A stretch of 64,000 nt of DNA from Candidatus Berkiella aquae (lineage in GTDB: Bacteria; Pseudomonadota; Gammaproteobacteria; Berkiellales; Berkiellaceae). Where the stretch lies: positions 124,001 to 188,000 of the forward strand of contig NZ_LKAJ02000001.1 in NCBI RefSeq assembly GCF_001431295.2, read 5' to 3'. The stretch's first letter is position 1. Each line of letters opens with the position of its first letter. Shown here piece after piece: positions 1-9,040 of the stretch. The translations under genes were made by a program, and so were the position numbers. The notes under the pieces were generated by a model. The model searched no databases and had not been told where the DNA came from. It worked only from the letters and a program-made list of their open reading frames with translations.

Positions 1-1321
1 TTAAACAACCAATTTTATAATCATTTAATATCAAAGGTTGCTTGTCAGGAATTCTTTCATAAGCGACTAAAATATGTGGATTAAAAAATCGTGTGGTATT
101 CGCATTTAAAGCAAAGTGACCGCCGGCGCGCATGACAGAATCGTCTTCTGAAGTATAAAAGGCAAGAAAGGTATGATCTTCAACCTTGCCCATGATACCT
201 TTGGGCATATGAAAATAAGAACAACCTAATTGAATAATTTGTTTTATCTTTTGAGGTAATGGCAAGGATTTGTTTGCATTAATATTATGCAACTGCTCTA
301 ACATGTGTTGATATTTCTTTTGCTCGGAAATATCATGCCAGATTGCTAGTGAAACTTCCTTTTCATCAAGCATAATAGAAGTTATGCTTACCTCGATAGG
401 GATCTCTACTCCATCGAATCTTTTTAAGATCCAATTAAATTTAACATAGCCTGCTTCTTTGAGTTTTGCTTCGATAGCTGTTCTCTTAACCTGAGGAGAG
501 ATATTGTCTGCTTGAGTAACCGGTGAAAATTCAGAAGGGTGGTGGTGTTTAAGTTGCTCTTTGTCATAACATTTTAGCATCTTAAGGACGGCATCATTAC
601 ATTCGATAATACCTTCATCGTCAAAGATAAGATGTGCATCGGTAGAGAGTTCAAAGATTTTTTGGAATCGATCATTTGCCTTTATTTTTTCTTTTTGTAA
701 TTGTTTTTGCTCATTAATTCCGCGCATTAAAAGAATGATAAATCCAAAAAGGATCAAATAAGATGAAATGGCCGCATAAAAGTTAAAATGAAAGAATCGA
801 TCTCTTGCGTGGTCACTCAATGTGTTTCGGTTTTTTAATAAAGTTTGTTCGACATTGATCATGTTATTGATAAGCTGTGAAATTTTTGTGTCAATGCTTA
901 AAAAATGGCTATTGTCAATGTTGTTTTCTACCGCCAATGGAGTGGTTGAATTTTTCTCAATCAATTGTTTAAAACTGACATACTGCTCATGGAGTAATGG
1001 CTTGATAGCAGCGACGGTTTGTTGTTGAATAGGATTGTCATTCGTTAATTGTTGAATGGCATTTAATTTGGCGAGCACATCGGCGTTGTTGTCGATAAAT
1101 GATTTATTGCTGCTGCGCAAATAATGAATATAATTGAGATTATTTTGTCGTAACTCACTTTGTAACTGTGTAAGATTCATGATGACATCATAGGTATGTT
1201 GAGTCCATTGGCGAGTAGATTGCATATCCTCAATAAAACGATAGAATAAATACCCTTGAATTATCATCAAGGTTGTGAGAATAAATAGTATAAATTTAAT
1301 GTTTAATCTCATTATCTTCAT
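1..1321 (-). CDS. Membrane-bound PAS-GAF sensor protein (3' end outside window)
   Basis: An open frame of 440 codons starts at ATG 1321 (AGAGG about 10 bases upstream) and has no stop before the window edge, so the C-terminus is missing. Residues 8-27 and 181-199 are membrane helices enclosing a helical, probably periplasmic, sensor segment. Residues about 214-332 form a PAS/PAC domain (FELSTDAHLIFDDEG, then IEVSITSIM...WHDISEQKK), and from about 345 a GAF-like domain begins (LGCSYFHMPKGIMG). Such proteins usually end in a histidine kinase or a GGDEF/EAL module, which cannot be decided here. It is divergent from selO. Confidence 0.85.
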   Translation of the reverse strand, partial: MKIMRLNIKFILFILTTLMIIQGYLFYRFIEDMQSTRQWTQHTYDVIMNLTQLQSELRQNNLNYIHYLRSSNKSFIDNNADVLAKLNAIQQLTNDNPIQQQTVAAIKPLLHEQYVSFKQLIEKNSTTPLAVENNIDNSHFLSIDTKISQLINNMINVEQTLLKNRNTLSDHARDRFFHFNFYAAISSYLILFGFIILLMRGINEQKQLQKEKIKANDRFQKIFELSTDAHLIFDDEGIIECNDAVLKMLKCYDKEQLKHHHPSEFSPVTQADNISPQVKRTAIEAKLKEAGYVKFNWILKRFDGVEIPIEVSITSIMLDEKEVSLAIWHDISEQKKYQHMLEQLHNINANKSLPLPQKIKQIIQLGCSYFHMPKGIMGKVEDHTFLAFYTSEDDSVMRAGGHFALNANTTRFFNPHILVAYERIPDKQPLILNDYKIGCL

Positions 1322-1731
1322 AAAAATTAAACCTCTAGTAAAACCTTAGTAAAGATTACGAGAAAATAGACTGGATAAAAAACTTATTTTTAGGAAAATA
1401 TTCCTGAAATGTCGTACATCTTGATCACATTATTTTAACGAATTTAGCAATTTCCTTGCAGGAAAAAATGCTAGAAAATTTGCTGCTAAATTAATGAGTT
1501 TTGTAAATGCTAAATCAAATGACAAATAAATAACAACCAGCTAATGTAAAAGTTTCCCACCAAGAATAGATCATCTTCAAGGTGATTCTCTATCAATGAT
1601 AATTTGCTATTTATCGAGTCATTTATGCTATTAATCCGTGAGGTGTTATCAGTGTATTTACTTATTAAGTGAAACTTGGATAAAGAGAGAATTTGCAGTA
1701 ATCTATTGGAAAAGATTTGATGAGGGAATGC
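1322..1731. other. Divergent intergenic spacer, no gene seen
   Basis: AT-rich stretch of about 410 bases between the sensor gene (leftward) and selO (rightward). It must hold both promoters. I see no ORF with a convincing ribosome-binding site, no strong hairpin and no RNA gene. Confidence 0.6.
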
Positions 1732-3180
1732 ATGAATAAATCAAACGTTGCGCCAATAAATAACCAATGGGAACATAGTTATCTTGAGCTTCCCAATGAA
1801 TTTTATTCTGTTATTCAGACACAGTCTGTGCCTTTACCTGAAATTATCCTATGGAATCAGCCTTTGGCAAACGAGTTAGGACTTGAGAATTTCGATGCAC
1901 AAATATTAAGTGGCAGCGTCTTACCCCATGGCGCGAAGGCTGCAGCTTTAGCTTATGCGGGGCACCAATTTGGTTATTTTACCTTATTGGGCGATGGCCG
2001 TGCGATGTGGTTAGGCGAACAAGTCGCACCCAATGGAAAGCGATACGATGTTCAATTAAAGGGTTCAGGACCAACCCCTTATGCAAGGCGAGGTGATGGT
2101 AAAGCAACCTTAGGCCCAATGTTAAGAGAGTATCTCATTAGCGAAGCCATGCATGCACTTAAAATCTCAACCACACGAAGTTTAGCAGTGACTAGCACGG
2201 GTGAGCAGATATATCGAGGCACATTGCAGCCAGGGGCTGTACTCACTCGAATTGCTGCAAGTCATATCCGCGTAGGGACTTTTGAATATGCTGCAACCTT
2301 AGCCTCTCCTGCGTCCCTGCAATCATTACTTGATTATACGATAAAACGTCATGTTCCAGAGGAGCTACAATCCCAAGGTGCTTTGGGATTGTTAGAGTAT
2401 GTCAAGCAAGCACAAGTAACATTAATCTGTGAGTGGTTGAGAGTGGGGTTTATTCATGGTGTGATGAACACTGATAACATGGCAATTAGTGGACAAACCA
2501 TCGATTATGGCCCTTGTGCGTTTATGGATGAATATCATCCTGAAACAGTTTTTAGCTCTATTGATCATCATGGGCGCTATGCCTTTGCCAATCAACCCAA
2601 TATCGCGCAGTGGAATTTTATTCGTTTAGCAGAATGTTTATTACCATTTTTACATGAAAATAAAGATAAAGCAATTAACATAGCACAACAGCAGATTGAA
2701 GAATTTGCACAACTTTTTGCAAAACAGTGGCTGCAGATGATGCGCCAAAAATTGGGTTTAGTGAGTGAGGAAAATCAAGACGAGCTACTGATTCAACGAT
2801 TGTTAACTATCATGCAACAGCAAACATTAGATTATACCAACACCTTTAGGGCATTATCTTCAATAGGTGAAGGGGGGGTAAATGCCTCGTTATCACCTCA
2901 TTTGCGAGATTGGTGTCAGAGCTGGCAAGCGCGCCTTGCAACTCAAGGATTATCGCTGCAGGAAGTGACACATTTAATGAAAATGAAGAACCCAGCGCTC
3001 ATTCCACGAAATCATCAAGTTGACAAAGCATTGAAGAGGGCGATTACAGGCGATTTATCATGGTTCAATCGATGTTTAGAAGCCTATCAGGAACCGTATC
3101 ACGATAATCCCAAGTTTGATGATCTAAGACAACCACCAACCAGTGAAGAAAAAATCGGTGAAACTTTTTGTGGTACATAA
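1732..3180 (+). CDS. selO: Protein adenylyltransferase SelO (YdiU family)
   Basis: A 482-residue protein of the SelO/YdiU pseudokinase-fold family, whose members transfer AMP from ATP to Ser/Thr/Tyr of target proteins and are linked to redox stress. Visible motifs are GDGR (87-90), LKGSGPTPYARRGDG (110-124), HGVMNTDN (242-249) and IDYGPCAFMD (257-266), the last two holding the conserved catalytic and metal-binding Asp and Asn residues. The tail ETFCGT keeps the conserved near-terminal Cys. Length matches E. coli YdiU. ATG 1732 is chosen because GAGGG lies 5 bases upstream; in-frame TTG 1717 and ATG 1720 lack a comparable site. Confidence 0.96.
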   Translation: MNKSNVAPINNQWEHSYLELPNEFYSVIQTQSVPLPEIILWNQPLANELGLENFDAQILSGSVLPHGAKAAALAYAGHQFGYFTLLGDGRAMWLGEQVAPNGKRYDVQLKGSGPTPYARRGDGKATLGPMLREYLISEAMHALKISTTRSLAVTSTGEQIYRGTLQPGAVLTRIAASHIRVGTFEYAATLASPASLQSLLDYTIKRHVPEELQSQGALGLLEYVKQAQVTLICEWLRVGFIHGVMNTDNMAISGQTIDYGPCAFMDEYHPETVFSSIDHHGRYAFANQPNIAQWNFIRLAECLLPFLHENKDKAINIAQQQIEEFAQLFAKQWLQMMRQKLGLVSEENQDELLIQRLLTIMQQQTLDYTNTFRALSSIGEGGVNASLSPHLRDWCQSWQARLATQGLSLQEVTHLMKMKNPALIPRNHQVDKALKRAITGDLSWFNRCLEAYQEPYHDNPKFDDLRQPPTSEEKIGETFCGT

Positions 3181-3251
3181 ATGAATATTGATGATTTAGG
3201 TAATTTCTCTTTTGAGGTTGAATGATTTGAAGATGGAAAGCTCTAAAGGGA

Positions 3252-3281
3252 AGAGAGGTTCTCTTTGATAAGAACCTCTCT
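3252..3281. terminator. Convergent hairpin terminator after selO
   Basis: AGAGAGGTTCT and AGAACCTCTCT form a perfect 11-bp stem with an 8-base loop between the convergent ends of selO and the UIM-protein gene. A TTTTT run follows about 12 bases downstream on the plus side. It could serve both genes. Confidence 0.6.
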
Positions 3282-3288
3282 GAATGAG

Positions 3289-4113
3289 TTACTTTTTGCG
3301 ACGTGCTTTCTTTTTACGCGCTAAATCTTCGTCCTCAGCATTTTTCTCTTCATTGCGTGCATTCGTATGATGTTTTTTAAGGTTTGGCGTGATAGCTTTG
3401 GGTAGCTCTTCTAAAGAAGCGGCAATGGCTTTTTGGAAATCTTCATCATCACTTTCATCAGTAGCGACTGGGGCGGTGGCTTTCTTTTCAGATTTCTTAG
3501 GTGTATTTTTTCTGGTTGATGCGAGTGTTACTGGGCGTTCATCATCTTCTTGTGACTGCTGAGCTTGATGAGCTGCGACAGATTGACGCAATGCTTCCGC
3601 TAAATCGGCATCAAAAGCATCTGCTTCTGATTGTGCCAAAGCTTGTTGCAATAAATGATCGGAAAGTTGCGATTCTCTGGGGTGCGCTGCAGTTAAAGCG
3701 GCATCAATATTTTCTATTCGTGAGTTTATTGAAGAGTGGTGGGATAGGCGAGTTGGGGTGGAATAAGTAATCGCAGGAACGGCTGTGGGTCTTGGTCTTA
3801 AAGTGTCTTCATCAGGAAGCGCTTCAATTCTAGGTTGTGAATGAGCTAACAAGGCGAGTCCGGCACGAATATCGTTGCGATTAAAAGCGGCATTTAACTC
3901 CTGGGCTAGATTATTAACGCCACTCACAATATTTTGACGAATGGCAGTGCGCTGTTCTGGGGTTAATGCGCGGTATTCATTATAAATACGTGCCGCTAAG
4001 CCGAAAGTGACATTAGATAACGTTTGCCAAATTTGTCTTAAGGCAGCACGATCTTCCTCTGCCACCCCTAAGGTAGCTAACATAGAATCTGGTGACAAGA
4101 CACTACTTAACAT
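3289..4113 (-). CDS. Hypothetical protein with three ubiquitin-interacting motifs
   Basis: A 274-residue protein with a helical N-terminal half (1-100), a linker, and three segments that fit the UIM consensus (acidic patch, hydrophobic-x-x-Ala-x-x-x-Ser): LLQQALAQSEAD (L155, A158, S162), DADLAEALRQSV (L171, A174, S178) and DDEDFQKAIAASLEE (F226, A229, S233). The third is near-canonical. The C-terminus is strongly basic (KKKARRKK). There is no signal peptide or membrane helix. UIMs bind mono- or polyubiquitin, which bacteria lack, so a role in a eukaryotic host is inferred. I recognise no catalytic domain. Confidence 0.8.
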   Translation of the reverse strand: MLSSVLSPDSMLATLGVAEEDRAALRQIWQTLSNVTFGLAARIYNEYRALTPEQRTAIRQNIVSGVNNLAQELNAAFNRNDIRAGLALLAHSQPRIEALPDEDTLRPRPTAVPAITYSTPTRLSHHSSINSRIENIDAALTAAHPRESQLSDHLLQQALAQSEADAFDADLAEALRQSVAAHQAQQSQEDDERPVTLASTRKNTPKKSEKKATAPVATDESDDEDFQKAIAASLEELPKAITPNLKKHHTNARNEEKNAEDEDLARKKKARRKK

Positions 4114-4256
4114 CTGATAAAGTCCTTAATTTCGTTAGAAAAATGAGATACTAACAATGAAGTTGTTCGAATACAATTGGAGAATGGTAAGTTGTGAAAA
4201 GAATTAAAAAAACAGAAAATGGCAATCTCGTTTGAAAAAATAAAAGGGATCAATCA

Positions 4257-4484
4257 ATGAAAACGTTAAACTACACACAATTAAATTTCGTTGCTGGTGG
4301 GATTTGTGAAGAATTTTATGAAGCCAATGTACCACTCGATTATTTGCCGATTGTTGCCGCCCACCTTAAATTGCTGAATAAACATCAATTTGATCCTAAT
4401 GCGATGTTACAAGCGTTAAGAGAGGCAGGGCTTGATACCTCCCTCGTGAGTGTTAACGTGGGTGTCCTATGTTATCCCAGCTAG
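4257..4484 (+). CDS. Small double-glycine-leader peptide (bacteriocin-like)
   Basis: A 75-residue product begins MKTLNYTQLNFVAGG, matching the double-glycine leader of class II bacteriocins and related peptides (charged start, spaced hydrophobics at Leu/Leu/Val, GG at 14-15). Cleavage after GG would leave about 60 residues with two Cys. AGGG lies 8 bases before ATG 4257. The leader type is normally cut by a peptidase-containing ABC transporter (C39), which is not in the window. It overlaps the next ORF by 16 bases. The final codons are made of a 12-base repeat (4459-4470), so the native C-terminus may have been altered. Confidence 0.65.
   Translation: MKTLNYTQLNFVAGGICEEFYEANVPLDYLPIVAAHLKLLNKHQFDPNAMLQALREAGLDTSLVSVNVGVLCYPS
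4459..4470. repeat. REP-like half-site TGGGTGTCCTAT
   Basis: Exact 12-base copy of the sequence also found at 29821-29832 and 52602-52613. Here it lies inside coding sequence: it encodes part of the last residues of the double-glycine peptide and its final AT begins the ATG of the next ORF. Confidence 0.6.
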
Positions 4485-4936
4485 AATTTACTGCATGGCT
4501 AGGAAAATTACGAATTGACGTGCTCCCTTTGATCGAGGGAGCGTTTGATTTTTCCAGTACCCTATCGGGAGAAAGTGTGACATTACATTTGCCAATACCG
4601 GTGAGTGCTTTAACATTTGATGTGGATGATAAGCTGGTAAAAATCGAAATGCGATTACCTGGAAGCTGGGCACAATCCTGGCTTACACAATATCACCTCG
4701 ATGGTAATCCCCCACTAAAGGGGCAAGTACTTAGCAAAATCGGTGTTCCCACTGTTTCTATTCCCTATCCCATTAGTATGGGTGTACAAGAACAATGGCT
4801 TTACAATCATGGAAACTATTGGTTCTCTCTGAAGTTTGAAGATGAAAAGTTAACTTGTATTTCACTGCTTTTACCGCATTTAATTAATGACACGATTAAA
4901 GGTAGAAGTATGCCAATTAGAACCTGTAAGGGATAA
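4469..4936 (+). CDS. Hypothetical protein overlapping the leader-peptide gene
   Basis: A 155-residue product of no family I recognise. It looks soluble and beta-rich (LSGESVTLHLPIPVSALTF, KLVKIEMRLPGSW), with no signal peptide or membrane helix. The ATG lies 16 bases before the stop of the double-glycine peptide gene, so translation is probably coupled. By position it could be an immunity or maturation partner of that peptide, but nothing in the sequence proves this. No good independent ribosome-binding site is visible. Confidence 0.65.
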   Translation: MLSQLEFTAWLGKLRIDVLPLIEGAFDFSSTLSGESVTLHLPIPVSALTFDVDDKLVKIEMRLPGSWAQSWLTQYHLDGNPPLKGQVLSKIGVPTVSIPYPISMGVQEQWLYNHGNYWFSLKFEDEKLTCISLLLPHLINDTIKGRSMPIRTCKG

Positions 4937-5029
4937 TTCTACATAAGCTGTCAATTCATACTGGTAGCAGTTTTACCTGAAATATTTGCAGGCACTTTCA
5001 AAGATAGCTGCACGCTATACTTTATAAGT

Positions 5030-7387
5030 ATGAAGAAAATAATTCCCATACCTCTAGCGGCATTACGCCCCGCTTGCAATCCTGTTCAATTTCAATTTGA
5101 TTCTACCGATCAAATCGATGAGCTACTTGAAAATATTGGCCAAACAAGAGCACTAGAGGCACTTTCATTTGGTATCCAAATGCGTCAGCGGGGATATCAT
5201 ATGTTTGCAGCCGGGCCTTCAGGTTTTGGTAAAAACTACTTCATTCGCCATTATCTACGCAATGTAACCAGCAAAGAAATTTCGCCAGATGATTGGTGCT
5301 ACGTTTACAATTTTCATTTGCCGCAAAAGCCGATTGCTTTGCAATTTCCACCGGGTGTCGGTGAAATATTTAAACAGCAAATGAAAGAATTGACCGATCA
5401 TTTGCATTATGCCATTCCTTATTTATTTAATAGCAGAGAGTATCGCTCACGTATTGAAAAAATAGAATTGAAATATAAAAGCATGGAAGATAGATATTTT
5501 TCAAAAATACAAAAAGAAGCTAAAAAAAATGCTTTAGGGATTGTTGAAACGCTAGGTAATTATGAAGTGGTGCCTTTAGTCAATGATGAGCAAATGACAG
5601 AGGCACAATTAAATGCACTGAGTGAAAGCGAAATTAAAGAGCTCAAAAATAAAATGAATAAAATAAGAGCACGTTTAGATAAAATTAAGGAAGATATGCC
5701 AGTATGGTATAAGCAAAAGCATGAACAACTCAAAGAGATCAGAAATGACTTTTGTAATACATTGGTTAGTTCTTTAATCGGCCCCATTAAAGAAAAATAT
5801 ACGGATTTGAAAGTGCTTAGTTATTTAAGAGATGTACAAAAAGATATTATCGAATTCCCAGAAAATTTTATGCATAAAGATGTCAGCGACAATGAGCATA
5901 ATATTGATGGCCCATATAAAAATGAAGCATTACTTCGTTATGAAGTGAATGTGATTGTTAGTAATCATAAAGAAAAGCATGCGCCCATCGTATTTGAACG
6001 ACACCCTAATTATATTAATTTGATTGGGCAGCTTGAAGGCACGGCTCAACATGGAGTACCGATTAGCGATCATACTTTAATTAAACCAGGTGCATTGCAT
6101 AAAGCGAATGGTGGCTATTTGATGTTAGAAATCAAAAAATTGATGAATGACATCCATGCTTGGAACAGCTTAAAACGCATTCTGTTAGAGCAAAAAATTG
6201 CGATAGAACCTCTGCAATCACAAAGTGGTTCTAATTCAACTCAATTGCAACCAGAGCCGATCCCTTTAAAAACCAAAGTCATTTTGCTTGGCGATCGTTA
6301 TCTTTACGATGAATTAGGGCAAGATGATGACGATTTTAATAAACTATTTCAAGTGCTAGTCGATTTTGAAACAACCATTGAACGAAGTGATCAGCATGTG
6401 CAGCAATTCATACGCTATATTGCAAGAATCATTAAAAAAAGAAAGTTATTACCTTTTCATCGAAATGCCGTCGCTGCAATTATTGATAATTGTATTCGCG
6501 CGTCAGGAAATTCGCTCAAAATAGCTTTACAACGTAGCAGCATTGTTGAAATGTTAGAAGAATCAAGTTATTGGGCAACAGTGCGGTCACAGTCTTGTGT
6601 CATGAAGGAAGATGTCGATAAAGCAGAATCTGCAAGGATGTATCGTATTGATAAAGTTCGCAAAGAATATTATCAAGATATTTTATCGGAAGATATTTTA
6701 ATTGATTTAGAAAATGAAGTCGTCGGCCAGATTAATGCGATAACGGTTATTCACTTGCCTAATTTTGCGTTTGGTTTGCCAACGCGAATTACGGCTTCAA
6801 CACGTGCTGGTAAACAAGCCATGATTGATATTCAAAGGGAAGTGAATTTAGGGGGGGCGAACCATTCCAAAGGTGTTTTAATTCTTTCAGGATATTTAAA
6901 AGGAAGGTATATTAACACGTTGCCGTTTTTCCTCTCTGCAAGTTTGGTATTAGAACAAACCTATGGGGTGGTTGATGGTGATAGTGCTTCACTTGCGGAA
7001 TTGTGCGCCTTAATTTCATCCATTACTCAGATCCCGATAAAGCAATATTATGCGGTCACGGGTTCTATCAATCAGCATGGTGCCGTGCAGGCGATAGGTA
7101 ACGTGAACGAAAAAGTTGAAGGATTTTTCGATATTTGTCAATTACAAGGGTTAACTGGCAAACAAGGCGTACTGATTCCACCAAGCAATGTAAAGAATTT
7201 AATGCTCAAGCAAGAGGTGGTGGATGCGTGTAAGCAGGGCCACTTCCATCTTTATGCAGTACCCTCGGTTGATGTCGCGTTGAGTCTCTTAATGGGGAAA
7301 GACCCGGATGATATCCACAAATTGTGTGAAGAAAATTTGACTCAATTTTCAAAGATTGGCAATAATTTTCTTCCGCCAGAGGACTAA
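5030..7387 (+). CDS. LonB-like ATP-dependent protease (AAA_32 + Lon C-terminal domain)
   Basis: A 785-residue Lon-related protease of the type lacking the classical Lon N-domain. The P-loop is GPSGFGKN (62-69). The long insert at about 130-260 is highly charged and coiled-coil-like. The proteolytic domain holds the Ser-Lys dyad: VDGDSASLAE with Ser652 and NVNEKVEG with Lys695, 43 residues apart as in E. coli Lon. It probably degrades damaged or regulatory proteins in the cytoplasm. The P-loop ends in Asn where Thr/Ser is usual, so ATPase competence is less certain than peptidase competence. It appears to be a single-gene unit. Confidence 0.92.
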   Translation: MKKIIPIPLAALRPACNPVQFQFDSTDQIDELLENIGQTRALEALSFGIQMRQRGYHMFAAGPSGFGKNYFIRHYLRNVTSKEISPDDWCYVYNFHLPQKPIALQFPPGVGEIFKQQMKELTDHLHYAIPYLFNSREYRSRIEKIELKYKSMEDRYFSKIQKEAKKNALGIVETLGNYEVVPLVNDEQMTEAQLNALSESEIKELKNKMNKIRARLDKIKEDMPVWYKQKHEQLKEIRNDFCNTLVSSLIGPIKEKYTDLKVLSYLRDVQKDIIEFPENFMHKDVSDNEHNIDGPYKNEALLRYEVNVIVSNHKEKHAPIVFERHPNYINLIGQLEGTAQHGVPISDHTLIKPGALHKANGGYLMLEIKKLMNDIHAWNSLKRILLEQKIAIEPLQSQSGSNSTQLQPEPIPLKTKVILLGDRYLYDELGQDDDDFNKLFQVLVDFETTIERSDQHVQQFIRYIARIIKKRKLLPFHRNAVAAIIDNCIRASGNSLKIALQRSSIVEMLEESSYWATVRSQSCVMKEDVDKAESARMYRIDKVRKEYYQDILSEDILIDLENEVVGQINAITVIHLPNFAFGLPTRITASTRAGKQAMIDIQREVNLGGANHSKGVLILSGYLKGRYINTLPFFLSASLVLEQTYGVVDGDSASLAELCALISSITQIPIKQYYAVTGSINQHGAVQAIGNVNEKVEGFFDICQLQGLTGKQGVLIPPSNVKNLMLKQEVVDACKQGHFHLYAVPSVDVALSLLMGKDPDDIHKLCEENLTQFSKIGNNFLPPED

Positions 7388-7463
7388 GTGGAACTGCCAG
7401 TTTTTAAACATCAATGATGCAGTTGATTATTCGTTTATTGATCCAGATTTTTAGGAATTTTAT

Positions 7464-9026
7464 ATGGGAAAATGGTCAGATAATGAAGCTTTAATGAGAT
7501 CAAGCGTTAGACAAGAGATTATTAAAGCCTTATGGGAAAAAATTAAGGTTAATGGGCTTGAACAATTCAATATTTTGAAGATAGTGCTAGGACTACTTGA
7601 ACCAATAGAACAAGGTTATCTTGAAACTGAGTATTCGAGAAAATTTGATGAAGCGGTACACAAAGATGATTTTATGACATTTCAGCAAATCATTGAAAAC
7701 ACATTGCGACGAACAGCAAAGAAAAAAGTATTATCTAGAACAAGTGATAGCGTTACATTAGGTGATATTGAAGATGAAGTCGATAAAACATTAGCAGAGA
7801 TCCAAAGCGGTGAACATTTAAGTATGCCGTTGGTTGATGAAGTTGATCCCATGATTACGCCAGAAGATATTGCTGACTTGAAAGAATATATGGATGAAAT
7901 TCAATTTTCAGGTTCCGTATCTATTTTTAATCGCGATCAAATGTATCCGCCACTTGAGCAAGAAAAATTTGGTGATAATCCTATATTCTCTATTCATTCA
8001 GTCGCGAAAGTATTTACCGGTATATTACTGATGAAAATGATAAGGGATGGCATTATTTCTGAGGACGATATCGATAAACCCATTCAATTAAGCGATTCGG
8101 TTTTACAAGAACTCTCACCAGCAGTGCAAGAACGCTTATCACACGCAACATTAAAACAAATTATGCTGCATCAAAATGGGTTGGGTGATTATCTTGATAA
8201 TGCATCGGGACATGCTGCTGATATCGAGCAAAAGCTCAATGCAGGGCAAGCGGTGCCTGAAATTAAATCAAGCCACGATCTGTTGAAATATGGTGAAAAG
8301 AAAGTATTAAATCCATTAGGTCAATTCAGTTATAGCAATCTAGGTATGTTGTTACTTGGATTTGCGATTGAGAAAAAATATCAAGATGCACAACAAGCCA
8401 AGGGTGAAACGCCATCGCTGGGTATCGATGAAATCATGCGCCATTTTGTTAAAGAGGATGTTGGCTTAAAAGTATTTGAAAATAAACGACCTGAAAAAGG
8501 ATATTACGCTGAGAAACAACGAAACTTGCAAGATAAAAAACCTGATTATATTAAACAATATGTGTCAGCAAGATATGCAAGCACCGCCGGGGGATACTGG
8601 ACAACCAATGAAGATTTACAAAGATTTGCACAATGGATAAGAGCAGAATGTGAGCGTGATTCTCGTTTTAAACAACTCATAGAAAGATATGGCGCCGAAT
8701 TTTACAACCCCCAAAAGCAAGCAGTTGAACACAGTGGCATTCATGCGGATACCGCACATTTTTATACTTCTTTGAGAAATGGTACCACGATTTGTATATT
8801 GTCAGATCAAGGCGAACGAGCGGCAACAAATTTAGCGGATATGATATTAAAACAAACGACATGGTATAAATCGCAACGAATCGCTACTGAATTTGAAATA
8901 ACACCCCAGGTAAGGCCAGTTTCTCCCGCCTATGATAGGGCATTGTCCTTAGCGAGCACCTCGCAACCTGTTGAAGAAACCTCTTTAGAAGTTAAAAAAG
9001 ATAGCGGGAATAAATTGGGTAAATGA
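7464..9026 (+). CDS. Beta-lactamase-fold serine hydrolase, no signal peptide
   Basis: A 520-residue protein. Residues about 1-140 are helical and unrecognised; 148-480 form a class C beta-lactamase/penicillin-binding-type domain with SVAK (Ser179-Lys182) as SxxK and YSN (Tyr290-Asn292) as YxN. The third motif is less clear, around HSGIHADTAHF. There is no signal peptide or membrane helix, unlike true beta-lactamases and PBPs, so a cytoplasmic or exported-effector role as an esterase or peptidase is more likely than antibiotic resistance. AGGA precedes ATG 7464. The C-terminal 45 residues are a low-complexity tail ending GNKLGK. Confidence 0.85.
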   Translation: MGKWSDNEALMRSSVRQEIIKALWEKIKVNGLEQFNILKIVLGLLEPIEQGYLETEYSRKFDEAVHKDDFMTFQQIIENTLRRTAKKKVLSRTSDSVTLGDIEDEVDKTLAEIQSGEHLSMPLVDEVDPMITPEDIADLKEYMDEIQFSGSVSIFNRDQMYPPLEQEKFGDNPIFSIHSVAKVFTGILLMKMIRDGIISEDDIDKPIQLSDSVLQELSPAVQERLSHATLKQIMLHQNGLGDYLDNASGHAADIEQKLNAGQAVPEIKSSHDLLKYGEKKVLNPLGQFSYSNLGMLLLGFAIEKKYQDAQQAKGETPSLGIDEIMRHFVKEDVGLKVFENKRPEKGYYAEKQRNLQDKKPDYIKQYVSARYASTAGGYWTTNEDLQRFAQWIRAECERDSRFKQLIERYGAEFYNPQKQAVEHSGIHADTAHFYTSLRNGTTICILSDQGERAATNLADMILKQTTWYKSQRIATEFEITPQVRPVSPAYDRALSLASTSQPVEETSLEVKKDSGNKLGK

Positions 9027-9040
9027 ACAGCCATGCATCC

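Noticed and set aside
7464-9026. Antibiotic-resistance beta-lactamase
   Set aside because: No signal peptide, extra N-terminal domain and unclear third motif; the fold alone does not support resistance.
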